NCBI RefSeq assembly: GCF_029227915.1
Contig: NC_079878.1
Location: forward strand, 1,302,001-1,366,000
Source: Hydractinia symbiolongicarpus
Lineage: Eukaryota; Cnidaria; Hydrozoa; Anthoathecata; Hydractiniidae
Length of the DNA: 64,000 bases
Reading direction: 5' to 3'
Part shown: positions 26,901-39,700 of the stretch, piece after piece
Layout of the letters: each line of letters opens with the position of its first letter
Position numbering within the stretch: the stretch's first letter is position 1
Translations under genes and position numbers: made by a program
Notes under the pieces: generated by a model
What the model was told of the DNA's origin: nothing
The model's database searches: none
The model's input: the letters and a program-made list of their open reading frames with translations, nothing else

Positions 26901-27274
26901 TTGATTCAAAAACGATTTGAATCCGATAATATTCTTGATTTGTTTCAAATTTTTGGCTGTCAAACAAGTTCGCATATTAACTTGTTGTTGTAAAAAATAA
27001 TGCTTTGGTCTAAAGAGGCGCTAATCTGGTTCCCAGGGCTTCTTTTTTTACATCATAAAATCCCTGAAGACTCCATTTGGAACAATTGAATCGACTTTAC
27101 ACGAAAAAATAAACGACTGGAAAGAAAAATTATTGAAATTATATTATGAAAAAGTCTAACAATATTTCTTTTTTCCGGCGCGTTGGTTTTTGCAAAGAAC
27201 TTTGAAGACCAGTCCTCTATCTACCTCATAGAACCTAGGTTAATAATATTTTAATTTTTTGTATAGAATCCACT

Positions 27275-28897
27275 ATGGCGTGTTGCTTCCGTATGCTGCA
27301 GTACATAATTGCGTTGATGTTACTGGCTGCCATTGGTCTGCTGGTAACAGCGGCTTGTGTTGATTATTGGTGGAAATTGGAGATAACTGGAATGGAAAGT
27401 GGGAACAAGGGTGAGACGCGGTTTTTATTAATTTGATCCACGGCGTATTTCTCAGCACTATTTTCGTATCTGTCACATGAAGCAAAGCGAAATCTAAAGG
27501 GATAGATACCCTCCTAATTAAAACTCACTTTGGATTGCATTTTACTTCAGTCATATAAGCCACACCAAAGTAGAATTTGAACGTGTGCTGCAGAGAAATG
27601 CATTTTTTTCGTTACTGCGCAGGATTTTCCGTCCCACGGGAATTTTTTTAGAGTAGAAAATTTCACTTTTAAGTAGAACTTAGGTTTTTTTATGTAAACA
27701 GTTGTATTTTACTCCAATGTAGAACTTCATCTTGCTCAAATTTAAATCTAGGTGTTTTATCGTATCAAACATGTACTTCCTTTCGTAACCATAAAGAAAT
27801 GGTGTAATTTTAGATTTATTTTTATTGTCAACATAAGATACAACACTCCTCCACACGGCTTCACTTTTGTGGCAACCATAAATTATTTCTAGGTTTATGG
27901 CGAACCTGTTTACCAAAGGTTGTCGGAACTAATTCAAAGACTTGTTCGCAGAGAGATGACATTTTTCAGTTTTCGCAGCACAAAAGTAAGTACATTTTTT
28001 GACACCACAAACATTTTGTCGAACAAAATTACGTATTTATTTCATTATTTTTTCTACCAAAATACTCAACATGATCTTAAGACGCATGTTTTTTTTAGAT
28101 TTGGACATGGTTTTAGCAACACTGTGTGGTGGTGGAGTGTGTTATATCATTTCTGTGGTTTTGATATTCATAACAATTTGTCAAAAATATCCAACGAAAT
28201 GCTTCATTCTCGTGGAAGCAATTGTGACCTTTCTTGGAGGTAAGATATATACAGATATTATACAGCATATGCTTTGTGAGAAAAACGTGTTTTTTTTCTT
28301 GTATTACTTAACTTTTAAAAGATGGTTCGTTTCTTAAAAGATTCGTTTTTCTTCCCAAAATTTTAACCATTGGTGATTAAGAACAAGACCTAGACTATTC
28401 TTGCTCGGTTTCGCGAGAAGCCTAATTTATCCTCTTTCTGAAAAATGTGAAGAACTTTTTATGGCAAACTAGTTCCCAAAAGTTAGCGATTGTGGGACCG
28501 TTTTGCCCGATTTGGCCCGGATATTTGCGGTACCTGTCCTTTAAGGGTTAATTAAAAAAGCCCTTTCTCCCTTGGCTTTTTTTAATGACAATGAAAATTT
28601 TAACTCAATACAAGAATTAGTCCCCAAAACCCAAATAATTTCTCTTTTAAAATTCCGTTATAATTTAATAATTACTATATTTTTTAAATTTCAGTTGGCG
28701 CATGTGCATTCAGTGTCACGTGGGCAATATTAGAAATACAAGATGAGAACTTGAATTGGGCATTTTATTTGCTTTATGCTGCAGGCGGTTTAGGAGTACT
28801 TACGTTTTTCTTCTCGTTGGTATTACTCTGCATGCGCGCTCCTGGAGCTTATCACTCAACGCGTCGAGACGATGAAATTATCATGCTGTCAAGATAA
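27275..28897 (+). CDS. claudin/PMP22-superfamily tetraspan membrane protein (tetraspan 2)
   Basis: Exons 27275-27410, 27893-27985, 28099-28239 and 28695-28897; 573 bases, 190 residues, every junction in phase 1 and GT-AG. The ATG follows an acceptor at 27265-27266, so an upstream untranslated exon is likely. Hydrophobic spans fall at about residues 8-28, 80-103, 110-134 and 145-170. The first loop has the superfamily signature: WW near 32, GLWRTC at 46-51 and a second Cys at 63, presumed to form the loop disulfide. The cytosolic tail is short and charged (RRDDEIIMLSR). It resembles general claudin-like tetraspans more than any one named claudin. It shares the fold and signature with the gene at 2758-6540 but little sequence, so it is not a recent duplicate. 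Confidence 0.88.
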
Positions 28898-29367
28898 ATC
28901 TCTTTAACACTTCTGCAGATTATAAGATGTATTGAGAGAATATCAGAATATGTGTTCACGCATGATTATTTCTATCTCGGGATTTGAAAAGAGTGTTGAC
29001 TCAGCAAGTCGCAGATGACGATATGTTTTTGAATTGTTATATGTTCGCGTGACGTCAATAACGACAATGTGATGTGGTGTTCCGTAAGAAAGGCCTTCTC
29101 CTATTGCTTCTTTTTACGAAGTTTATCTCCGATATAAAAATTGAGTCGTATGTTCCCCTAACATAACGTCAAAATTAGGAGCTTGTAGACACTTCAAAAA
29201 GATCTATGTATAAGTTTTTATGTGTGAGGTTCGCCGAAACTGTGTTACAATATTTCCATCTCAGTAACTCCTTTGTTGTATATATGTAATGATTGATGTT
29301 GTTTTCAATTTTTTTACACACTATATATGTGAAAAGAAACGAGAGTGGTCGCACGAGTATTTATTTG

Positions 29368-29373
29368 AATAAA
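29368..29373 (+). terminator. likely polyadenylation signal of tetraspan 2
   Basis: AATAAA 471 bases after the stop codon ending at 28897, followed by a T-rich run. Confidence 0.5.
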
Positions 29374-30279
29374 AAAGATTTTTTTTTACTGAAATATATC
29401 TAAGATTGAGAAGAATAGCTGAAGTTGACTAATTTGTCTGATTGAAAATTTCGGGTAAGTTTTATTGACAAGTCCTTGCCCTAAATCCTAAATTGCGAAA
29501 GATTATCTTGACTAAAGTAAATGTTTTTTTTTTCGACCTCGCGAGAATAAGTCGTCGCAAATGTTAATCAGCTTAGGGTAGTCCTTGAGTTATAACCTTT
29601 ATACCAGGTTCACCAACCTCGTCCCTAGGGCTCTCTTTTTGACAATCTTGGACGGCGAGGCTGCAGGTTAACATGATACCAGTATCATGTGAACATTTCT
29701 CATGTGAACATTCCTGCAAAAATATTAAAAATAATCAATCTTAAAGCAAAATTTATTTGCTTTACCCGACATCCACTTTTTATAAATGAGTAGTTAAAGA
29801 ATTTTACACTATCTGTAACGCCTTCTGCTCTATTAATTATTCGCTAACGCCCATTATTTCCGAATCGGGGAATAAAAGGTCGCGTACATAAGAAAGTTAT
29901 ATCCAACCCTAAAGATTTTTAGAAAGAAAAATAAATCCAGTAATCCAGAAACAGGTTAATGACAATAATAAAAAATCTTCAAATCCCCATATCCCTTTAA
30001 CCGTTCGTCAAAAGCACATCGTCCTATATATTTTTAGCATTTCAATCAGCATGAAGGCGTGGGACGTTGCTGACGCCAGCAAAATATTTAAACTGTTATA
30101 TCTCCTTGACGTCATTAAAATTCAAATGGCGGATCTTTGTTATTCATATGCAGTATAGAATACGTAGATGTTTGGAGATGCCTGAAAAGAAAGCAATAAA
30201 ACCAGTTTCAATGTCAAGGGCACTTTGTGAGCTCAATTTTTCATGTTTTTAAGAAGGACTCAGGGCTTCGACCTGTTGT

Positions 30280-31460
30280 CAGATCTGGCGAAAGGAATTT
30301 GGGAATTCTGTGGGTTCATAATTACAGCAGAATACCTTCTTAGAGTGTTAAAGCGAATCACGAATCCAGATCAGTAAGGGATCAGAGCAAATGGAAGCTA
30401 AACCCAGAGCAGTGTTCCAAAAAATATGCAAAACGAGAGTCACTCCAAAGATTGATCAATTGTCTCAGTACAAGTCGCGGGAACTAGATCCATACAGTTA
30501 CGGATGGGATGCTTTTCAAGTGTTGTTGGCTTACATAAAAGCATATGTCTTTCCACCATTAAAAGAAAGTACAGGACGACAAAGCAACAGTAACAATCAT
30601 GGTTCTCTCAACTTCTACTTATGTCTGTGCAAAATTTGATTCTGTCGCCTAAACAAATAGATTTGTTAAAAGATCCTCAAGGGTACATCCACTTTCGCTA
30701 AACCGATCAATGGTGACCGGGACAAAACACAAGGGGTATCAATCAAGGCTGCAAACATTATCTCAAATTCCAGACGAACAAAGTACCCAAACTTATTACA
30801 AATCGCTGGTGTTCTATACGACAATTGATCCTATTCAAGGTCCTCTGACTTCTGTACTGGATTATTTGTCAGAATTATTCTCAACCAAAACATAATTTTA
30901 TCTGAAATGTGGAAACAGTACTGACTTATTTATCAAAATTTTCTAAGAACTACGTGGTAAGATGCTAACTTTAAAATTAACAATGTTTTGCACTTTCTGC
31001 AGCTTCTAGGGTTTCTAAGATAACTAATTTAGACATCATATATGATCCAGGTTACTCGTTTTAATTTTCAAAATTAACCAAGACTAGGAAACCTGGGGAA
31101 GGGATTCCTGTAGTGAAATACGTCAGATTTCCCCGAAGTAAGAAATTGTGTGTTTGTCATTATATTGACTTGTATTTGAATAGGTCCAAAAATTGGAGCA
31201 ATAACGCTAGTTAGTTATTGCGGCTTCCCTTATGGATTAAGGAGGTTTTAACTTTGCTTGGTATTAGCTCAGCATTCATATCTTATTTTACTAGGTCTTC
31301 TTCTACATCGAAAGCTGTTATTGCATGGGCATCTATTTCTGACATTTCAAGGAGAACTCATTGGTCAAATGAAACTACCTTTTAGTGTTTTTATAACGAG
31401 CAAGTTTCTGAGAAATAATGGATAGATTTCAGAAGGCTGTATTAGGAAAGCTTTAAAGTG
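30280..31460 (+). mobile_element. decayed DIRS-type retroelement (RNase H tail and tyrosine recombinase)
   Basis: Three broken frames in order along the plus strand resemble the end of a DIRS polyprotein. Near 30320-30410 is ITAEYLLRVL followed, in another frame, by SKWKLNPE, the usual DIRS RNase H ending. At 30430-30580 come KIDQL, a DPYSYGWDAF block and AYVFPP, matching the conserved DIRS segment after RNase H. At 30770-30890 TYYKSLVFYTTIDPIQGPL and VLDYLSELF match the N-terminal part of the recombinase. Stops and frameshifts interrupt all of them. DIRS elements integrate by tyrosine recombinase rather than a DDE integrase. The element's terminal repeats were not identified. Confidence 0.75.
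31269..31415 (+). pseudogene. C-terminal catalytic part of a DIRS tyrosine recombinase, broken
   Basis: A frame beginning at 31269 reads FTRSSSTSKA, then HWSNETTF, an in-frame TAG, then CFYNEQV. The tyrosine recombinases of DIRS elements carry an H-S-T-R..STSKA block followed by a W-S...TF..FY block with the nucleophilic Tyr. Here the His of the first block is replaced (YFTR) and a stop interrupts the second, so the enzyme is dead. Confidence 0.7.
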
Positions 31461-33326
31461 AGATCGTTGAAAGCGTAATCCAGGGAAGATCGGACATAAA
31501 ATTGAGGATTGTGCCAGGGCTCGCAGTCGATATCGATTTTATGAATCGGGATTGCGTCCTGGCTTTTAAAACTTTTTGCGGGAGAGAGCAAAATCAAAAG
31601 AAATTGCTAATCATGCGCAAACGTTTTTTTTTATTCACAGCTTCGCGCGCAGACTTTTTTATGAATGCTTGACAGCCTAAATATTCAGCTTAAGGATATG
31701 TAAAACCAAAGCAATTCCTATAGTGTCATAATTTTTTATTAATTTATCCTTTCTATAATGTATGCAAGGCTACTGAAGTCTCACTTTAAATGTTTAATCA
31801 TTTAATTTAGTCGACACACTTCGTTATTTTATATATTTAAAATTTAATCATTTAGTAAATTTTGCGCTACGGCTTTGTTTCAGGGAATTATTGAGGCGCC
31901 TAGGCTCCTTGTTTTTATTTTGGGTGGATTTTCAACATGTGAAATAAAAATCGTAGGACTAAAGGTACCATTTTTTGCTTGGGCACTAAAGGGACTGGAT
32001 CCTACGGCACAACATATACATTGATGTTGAATTATCAATGTGCGCAAAAACTTCGGGAGCGCAGATGTTAAAAACGCATGTCTTTTTTGTTTCTTTTCAG
32101 AAAAAGGGATAAAAATTTCTGTGAACAAGGTCGAAATTGGTTAGTTTTCCATATCTGTAAAATAAAATTTTATTTCGCAGCACGGAGGTTTAAAATACCC
32201 CCATTACTTGCGAACAACCTCCCTTTTGTTATGTTACAGAGAATTTTTATACATTACGAATATTTGTAGTATTTTAGTGATGATCTGCATCTTAAATTTG
32301 TTTCTTGCCTCTGAACTTACGCAAAAGTACTAAAAATTGCCATCTTGTGTGTTAAATAAATAGCCCTGTTATATCTTTTTCTCATATTACAGCACTAGTT
32401 TGTCTGATTGCCTCATACATAAAGGTTTTCGTTACTATAGGAAATGAAAAGATAAGGTTTTAAATTCGAAATAATAAGTAAGAAGGGTGTGTGGATAGGA
32501 CCAGATTTTTCACGTTGCGTTACAAGAGTTTGGGTAAAAATATGGGGAACTTGGGTGCTATTGAATGGCCCTAAAGAATGTAAACAATCGTTCAACTGTC
32601 CGTATATGTGTCAAAATATTCTTAGCGAGCAAAGTTTAAAGTTTTTGGACAAAAAGTGAGTTGTTATTTTTCGAAACGCTCTTTGCCAATCAAAAAATGT
32701 TAGACCACTGTTCACTGTTAAAATTTTTTCCAATAATTTTACTCTGGCTGCTTAACATAAAACCAAAGAATAGTAATAGAAAAATGGCAACGATAAGGTC
32801 GGTTCCCATAAACATAGTAAGTGCTCAGCAACAAATTTGCATTTCAATGGAAAGTGCAACGCATTACAGTTAGTTTTTGTTGTATGTATTAATTGTAAAT
32901 TTTCAAATCAATTTATTTCACGTCGGAAATTTTTTGCCGATTTGAAATGCCATTTGCCTGCCTTCACGCCTTCAAGCTTGTGTTTCACATCGACAACTTA
33001 AATTTTGTTTTTCTTAGATAGATAATGTAAACAAACTTTTGAGTAAAACAAAAATGGACGTAAATCAAGATGCTTTATTAACACGTTGTGAATAAGCAAA
33101 GCTGAGTTGTATGTTCAATATCTCTTCAATTACACAAATAACTGATAAAGGTAAACTGAAAAATATATTTTATATAGTATAAAATACAATATTCTTCCTA
33201 ATTATGTAAAAAAATGGAGCTAGTAAATGTTACTAGCATTTTTACTCAAATTTTTACTCAAATACGGAACCAGGAAGTACAAAAACACTAATAATGAGCG
33301 TCTGTCTAACGAAACATATGCCTAAG

Positions 33327-33380
33327 TTGATCAATGTATGCCTGAACTGCTTTATGTTGATCAATGTATGCCTGAACTGC
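33327..33380. repeat. short direct duplication, 30-base period
   Basis: ttgatcaatgtatgcctgaa occurs at 33327 and again at 33357 and stays identical for 24 bases in both copies. It lies just past the 3' end of the SFT2D gene. Confidence 0.75.
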
Positions 33381-33725
33381 ATCAAAAAAAATTCACCCTG
33401 CAGATTAGTATAAATTAATTGGAATACCAATGTACAATTAAAGTAAATTAAAATAGCATATATAAATTTCAAATACGTTATATATAGGTCAGGGTTGAAT
33501 ACCTGTCCATCTGGCTATCTAGCTATCTAGCCATGCCTATGCTTATCCAAACAACAATGGCTTGGGCGCCACTACAGTATCATCCCCTTTTTTACATCCG
33601 TTTGCCTCGATGTTATGCCAAGTAAAACGATCGAAGCTGATCTTCCCACCAATTACGATATAGCTCTCCATCAATCAGAAAACAGCTTCCATCAATCAAT
33701 AGTTGGATCAAGAAAAGCAATGTGA

Positions 33726-36700
33726 TCAGATGGGTAAAGCTTTCGACACAGTTTTGCTACATGCAGACGCGAATAACTTTGAGAAGAACTTCAAGCCTGT
33801 CGTACCACCAGGAATGTAACTGCATATATACCTACAAGAAAAAGAAAATGTTTTTGTTATTATTGCGTCTTATCAAGTAAAATATATGTAGAGATAGACC
33901 GCTGGATGGTTGTTGGTGGATGTGCCTCCAAATTCAAACACTTCTTCGAAACAAAGACGGCCACTCTCTGTTTCCCACACACACGACATATTCTTGCTTA
34001 ATTAAAGGTGCCACAGAAAAAATGGCAACCTTACTTACCTTCCACAAAGATAATTAAAAATTACCTCCATATTCTAATACGATCCATTATAAAATGCATT
34101 TTCTAATTCAAAATTACATGAACGTGTCCAGCATGTTTTAAAGTTCTTTATACTGCCTTATTTGCGAACAAAATCTGCAGGGTTAAATAATTTTGTTGTT
34201 GCGATTTTACTAACACAAGAGTAATGCGGTAGACTTACTAATTTTAGTGCTAAGCGACACGTACCAAAAAGTAGACAAGGAGGGGTATACCATGTTGTAT
34301 AACAAGCTTCACCTTTCATCAGTTTAAAAAACGATTTTGTTTGCACCACTTATGTTTTAGTAGCTGCAAAGAGACATTCAATGTGTGGTTCACAGAAATA
34401 TATTAAAACAACAGTTATATATTCCTGTTTTTCTTTGCTAAGTAAGTAACCTAAACAGGAACACACACGTGACACAAATATACCACGTGATGTACACACG
34501 TGACTTACCAAGCTAACGCTACCATTTGTAAAGTTGCAAATATCAATGTGATTGGCGTGCTTTTTACCTAGCATGTAAAAAGGCGAATTAATTAACGAAC
34601 AATTGTACAAAAAAAACGTACGGCTAAACAAACATACGAACCGACAAAACAAAGTAAAATGGGAATGAACGAATGAAATGAAGACAAAAGTCCTCTACGA
34701 TCACAAAGCACGACGTATGTCCACTGAAAACACAAATGCGCGAAAAACTCGAAATGGCGGTGATTCAAGCAAACTCATTGGTCGAACTCATGAAATTACG
34801 TTTTTATACAATGCAGCGTTTTCACTGCTTATAAAAAATCTCGAGATTATTTTGACTTTAGAAACCGAAAAGCGCGGGAAATAGCACCCATAAATACTGC
34901 GCCATTGAACACTTTGATTTGTGCGACTTAAACCGACGTGTAAAAGATAAAAGGTGGAGTTTCGCCTTAAAAGCATGAACGAACGAACGAATAAAAAGAA
35001 ACTAAAAAGAAAAAAAAATTCTTACCACCATAGCACAATATAAAGTAGCTGACAGTGATCCAAAATAAGCTAGCGTAAATGGTAACCGTTGGTACGAAAA
35101 AATATGTTTAAGATGATTATAAGGTCCCCAAAGCAGTGCAAAACTAAATAAGACAAATTTATTTAATCGAAGTTGATAATGTACTACCAACGTCATAAGA
35201 TGGAAATAGAAACTAATTACTAAGTAAAATAACACTCATCACTTTGTGCACCTACTAAATATATGTTACATTTTTAACTACATAAAATTCGATAAACCGT
35301 ACCGTAGTAACCTACATTAAGCTTTTACTAAAAGTTTGCAAATGATCGCTACAAATGATCGTTACAAATGAGCGATAAGTTTCCTGAGAGTAAGTAAGAT
35401 TTAGATTAAAAATCGTATTTAGCGCCATTGAAATGGATTGTTTTCATTTTACAACTCTGCCCATTGACAAGATGTGCTACCTTTTTGGTATTACAGTTAC
35501 CATCAAACCCTTTCAGTATTTTACATTTAATACAGCTTCTGTTCTTTTTGTACACATGCACTCCATAGTGTAAACCAACCTTAAACAGGGGAGGTTGTAT
35601 GATTGTAGGCTTTACTAGTTGTAAAATTATTTGTCGTGGCACTGCAAATATAAAATTGAAGTGGAACTGAAGGATAGACTTAATAAGGAAAAGCAAAATA
35701 ATAAAATTATGTATGTGAAGAACTCACTCACCTGCCTATGGTGAATATACTTCCCATTGTATACAAAATCACAAATTTTCTTGCCTTTAAAACAAGTAAG
35801 GGTGCACACAGGCCAGCCTACATAATAAAGATTTAACAACTAATAATAAACCTTCAAAAGAACTGATTAATGACTTTGTGGGTAGTGATTCAGACAGCAC
35901 ATAGTCCATGTGGGCTAAGACCTTGTTTAGATTTCTTTAAAAAGTTACGCGTGTATAGATCATAAAACAGATGTCGTTTCGGTAGAAGCATTTTAGCTGT
36001 CAAAAGGCTGTCGTAATTGTTACTATGATCTCAATTTTTTAAGACGTTGTTAACTGATCAATATAAACAAAATAGAAAAGGGTATAGTGTAATGTTTGAA
36101 AATGTGTCTACTTAGACTGCAAATACTTTAATGAATACGCTATTTCGCAGAAAACTGTTTTATATCTAAAACGCTCTTCCAGTCTCTAAAGTTCATGTTT
36201 GCTAAAGCAGCCATTTCTTAAATTCAGCAGACCTCTGACCTGGGCTTGACCTTATTACATGCCGTAATCAATTGGTACTTCAACTACAAAATATAACCCG
36301 CTATTGAATGTGCATAAGATTAGAGCTAGCAACAGACAAGAACAATTTTTGTCTTCCATACTAATACCTATATTTTCTTTAAAATGGTAGCCGAATAGCT
36401 ACTTCATATTAGAAATAAACAGAAAGACCTGATATAAATACAACAAGCGTAAATGTGAGGACCGGAACATGTATCACAGGTGTATTTACTGGCTTGTCTT
36501 TCGCGCTTCAAATTTTAGCACGTTAATCTAAAGATGGTATCGCACAAGTTTCAATTTTGAAATCATAAAGCATTTTCTTCACGTTCTAGTGTAGAACTCA
36601 TAAGATAATTTGTAAATTTTCCTAAAAAGAACTTACAATGATGATAAAGAATATCAATTAAACCTCCCTGCTCCCCCCCCCCCCGGTTTCTTGCAAGGTT

Positions 36701-39700
36701 TCTCCTAAAATGCTTTATGGACGACTTTCAGAAACTTCTTTTAGAAAATTCAGGTCTAGAATTTATGCAATGTAACGTCTTATTTTAAGTACATAAAACG
36801 ATACAAGAAAAAAATTGGGGCTAATTTCGCCTTTTGATACTCTGCAAAAAGTGCGGATTTGGCTAAAATATATTTAAAATATATGGGGCATGATTTTGAG
36901 TGTTGTTAAATAGGATGAACGCTATGATTAAAACTTATCTGAACTAACACACCATTAAAAATAAAAAGGGTTAGTTTAGTTTTCAGTTTCAGACAAAAAG
37001 ACCACAGCCATGACAAGCCCTAGGTTATTAAAACTAACACATGCGCTGTTACCCAAGGTATCTTTAAGTGAAACATAACTGAGATTACATTAATTGAGAA
37101 GTACTCCACTTTGTTTTCTTTGTACAATCATTTACAAACTCGAAACAAAAGAGATTTTGAATTAGAAAAATATTTGAATAAAAAGTAAACATTAAGATGT
37201 AACTGATGGGGAGAACAGGGCAGATTGTCAAGTAAATATTGACACAGATGTGATTATGTTACAACTAAAATAACATACTGAAACAACAACCGCCCCTGGA
37301 TTGTTTGAAAAAACAAATCTTTGAAAGGAAATGAAACTCTTGCTTGGTAAACATCTACAAATATGGTAAAAAATGAAGATTTTTTAAAAAAAGGGAAATT
37401 CTGTTTTAGGAAGTTTTTTAAAAATTTTAGGCTGAATCTTAATTACATTTTGAATTTTTTGTTTAGAAAAGGTTAAATTTAATGGCGCTTTTACTCTGGA
37501 TGATGTTATTCACAGTTTTTTCTTTAAAAAAAATTAACATTCCAGTTTGATAATGGTGGATATGACGTTAAAATCAAATTTAAAGTTTTTTGGCAATTTT
37601 CTCAATTTGTGGTCAGTTAAAAATTAAAACAAAAATGCATGTTTTTATTCAGCAGTCTAGACAGCTGCATTATTTACTCACCTAATTACGTATACAAATT
37701 TTCTATACTATATCTTGCTAAAAAGGATCTTAATACATATGAAGATGACACAATTATTTTATTACCTATAGTGCTGAGTCAACAGAAATTTCCAGGAAAA
37801 TCAGCTTTTATGAGCTCCAACTTTTTACTTCAATTTAATCATATTCTGTTCTTAAAAGAATTTTTCGTTAACCACGTCAAAAGGGTGTGCATAGTTATGT
37901 GTTCATTCGAATTTTTAGCTTTTGTATATTTTAAAAGATTCTAGGGTATCATCCTCTGTTAAAAAAAAAATATCCAAAGTAAAAATATTTCCACATCATA
38001 CTATAGCTGTAAAAATTACTAAACGTGTCTGCAAATTTAAAAAAACAAACAAATGTTGAAGTTGAGGCCTGTCATAAACTTCTACATTGTTCTACTATCT
38101 TTGTTACTAATAACATTTCAGGGTTAATTATTAACAATGTTTTAGTTTAGCAGGAATTGTTGAAAATGAACATTTTTCATGACACATGATAATTTACAGA
38201 TATAAATTGTGACTTATAATGGATAAAATAAAATATAGATACATCGTCCTAAATAACCCTTTGTAACTAATCATGTGATTCTTTATAAAATAAATAATAA
38301 TAAAATAGCAAAAAAAAAACAATAAAATGTTGTCTAAATTATAATAAAAATTGAACATACCACCACAAAACAAAACAGTCCAAGAAGTAGACACAAAAAA
38401 AAGCCAACAATTCTTTGAGTTTTGCTCTAAAATTAATCAAACACAAACAGATTAATTATGACATCTAACGAATTTGTACAGAATATTCCGTCATGTAAAA
38501 TAGTTAGTAATCTATAGGTATGTCTATAGATATGTTTGTAGAATGCAAAAATATCAATTTTGTCCAGTTGTGCAGATTTTACAGCCAGTTAAAATTTATC
38601 CCTTTTAATTTTTTGAGTATTTCATGGTTTCCATATTACTTTTCAATAAAACAAAAATTTTGTATTATCCTACATGCTTTATTTTCTCGCGGATTCTAAA
38701 GTAGCAGTACTGAACATAATTTATTGCATCTAGCTCTCAAACTACCTCCCACATTTTTCTTTGGAGTAATTTTAAGGTGTTCTTGCAGCTAGCGAATACA
38801 CTGGAATAAAAAAATTAAGAAATCTAATCACATTAACTCTAACTAAAAAGTAATGTTATTATAATATGCAACTTCAGCCACCAAAAAGGACCTCTAAATG
38901 AATTATAGGTCCTTTTTAAGAATAGACAACATTTTTTATATAATTTTTAGTTCACAAAAAAGTAATTTTTAAATTTCAAAACATTTGCTAAATATTATTG
39001 CACAAAAGCATACAACTATAAATTTACAAAATAGGTATTACTAAGAATCAAATCAGGTTGATTCCTAAAACATGTTTCAAGCTGAAGATGCCGCCTGTTC
39101 TATTGTTCAGTATAGTTCATTAGTTTTGGTTTTGAAAATGGGAAAAATTAATGCTGAATATAGATTTATAATAAAGGATGTGTGTTTTGCAGTTAGATGA
39201 ACAGAAAAAATAAAGAGAATAGAGAGAATTAAATTAAAAATTTAAAAATAAATTCTTTAAAATATGTATATATTTTTAAAATTTATTGAATTATGGTATT
39301 AAATCTTAAACCATAATTTTTCTCAATATGAAAATACTAGACCATAAAATGTCTTAGTTGTAAGTGTGTGAAAACCATTTTGCAATCCATGTAAATCCAC
39401 CTTTTAAATTGAAATATTAAAGCCAAGGAATAGGTAGAAAAAGCTTCTAAAAATCATAATTAGGGCAAACGGCTGAAATTTTTTTTAAGAAATATTCGGT
39501 AAAACCACACATATTCAACACATATTCAACATAACTTAGGGAGGATTTTGGACACATAACATCTTCTTCAGAGTATCTGGCTCTTACAGAAGATGACCAA
39601 TAACTTAAATTTAAAGTACTGTAAAATCTCTGTTTTTTCCTAATAGGTGTTCACAGGATGCAAACCAGAAATCTGATATAATGGCGACCATTAGACACAA

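Larger units (their letters stand above)
18534..27266. other. gene-poor intergenic stretch
   Basis: Both strands were read for exon-like frames next to splice sites; none was convincing. The frame at 21435-21560 has ordinary amino acid composition but matches nothing I know. The stretch holds miniature transposons at 21976-22316 and 23628-23996, a short perfect hairpin at 18885, and solitary ends of the CCCAGGGCTC family near 20550, 22750, 26228 and 27026. Confidence 0.6.
28898..33725. other. intergenic region between converging genes
   Basis: Lies between the 3' ends of tetraspan 2 (plus strand) and the SFT2D gene (minus strand). Apart from the two 3' untranslated regions it holds a solitary MITE end with tail at 29611-29660, the DIRS-type relic at 30280-31460, and a short direct repeat at 33327-33380. 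No further gene was seen. Confidence 0.6.

Noticed and set aside
34158-34349. 63-residue minus-strand frame as part of SFT2D
   Set aside because: It lies between the fifth and sixth exons, but the 34509 donor and 33831 acceptor already join in phase to the conserved WY/IPGG block, and this frame matches nothing.
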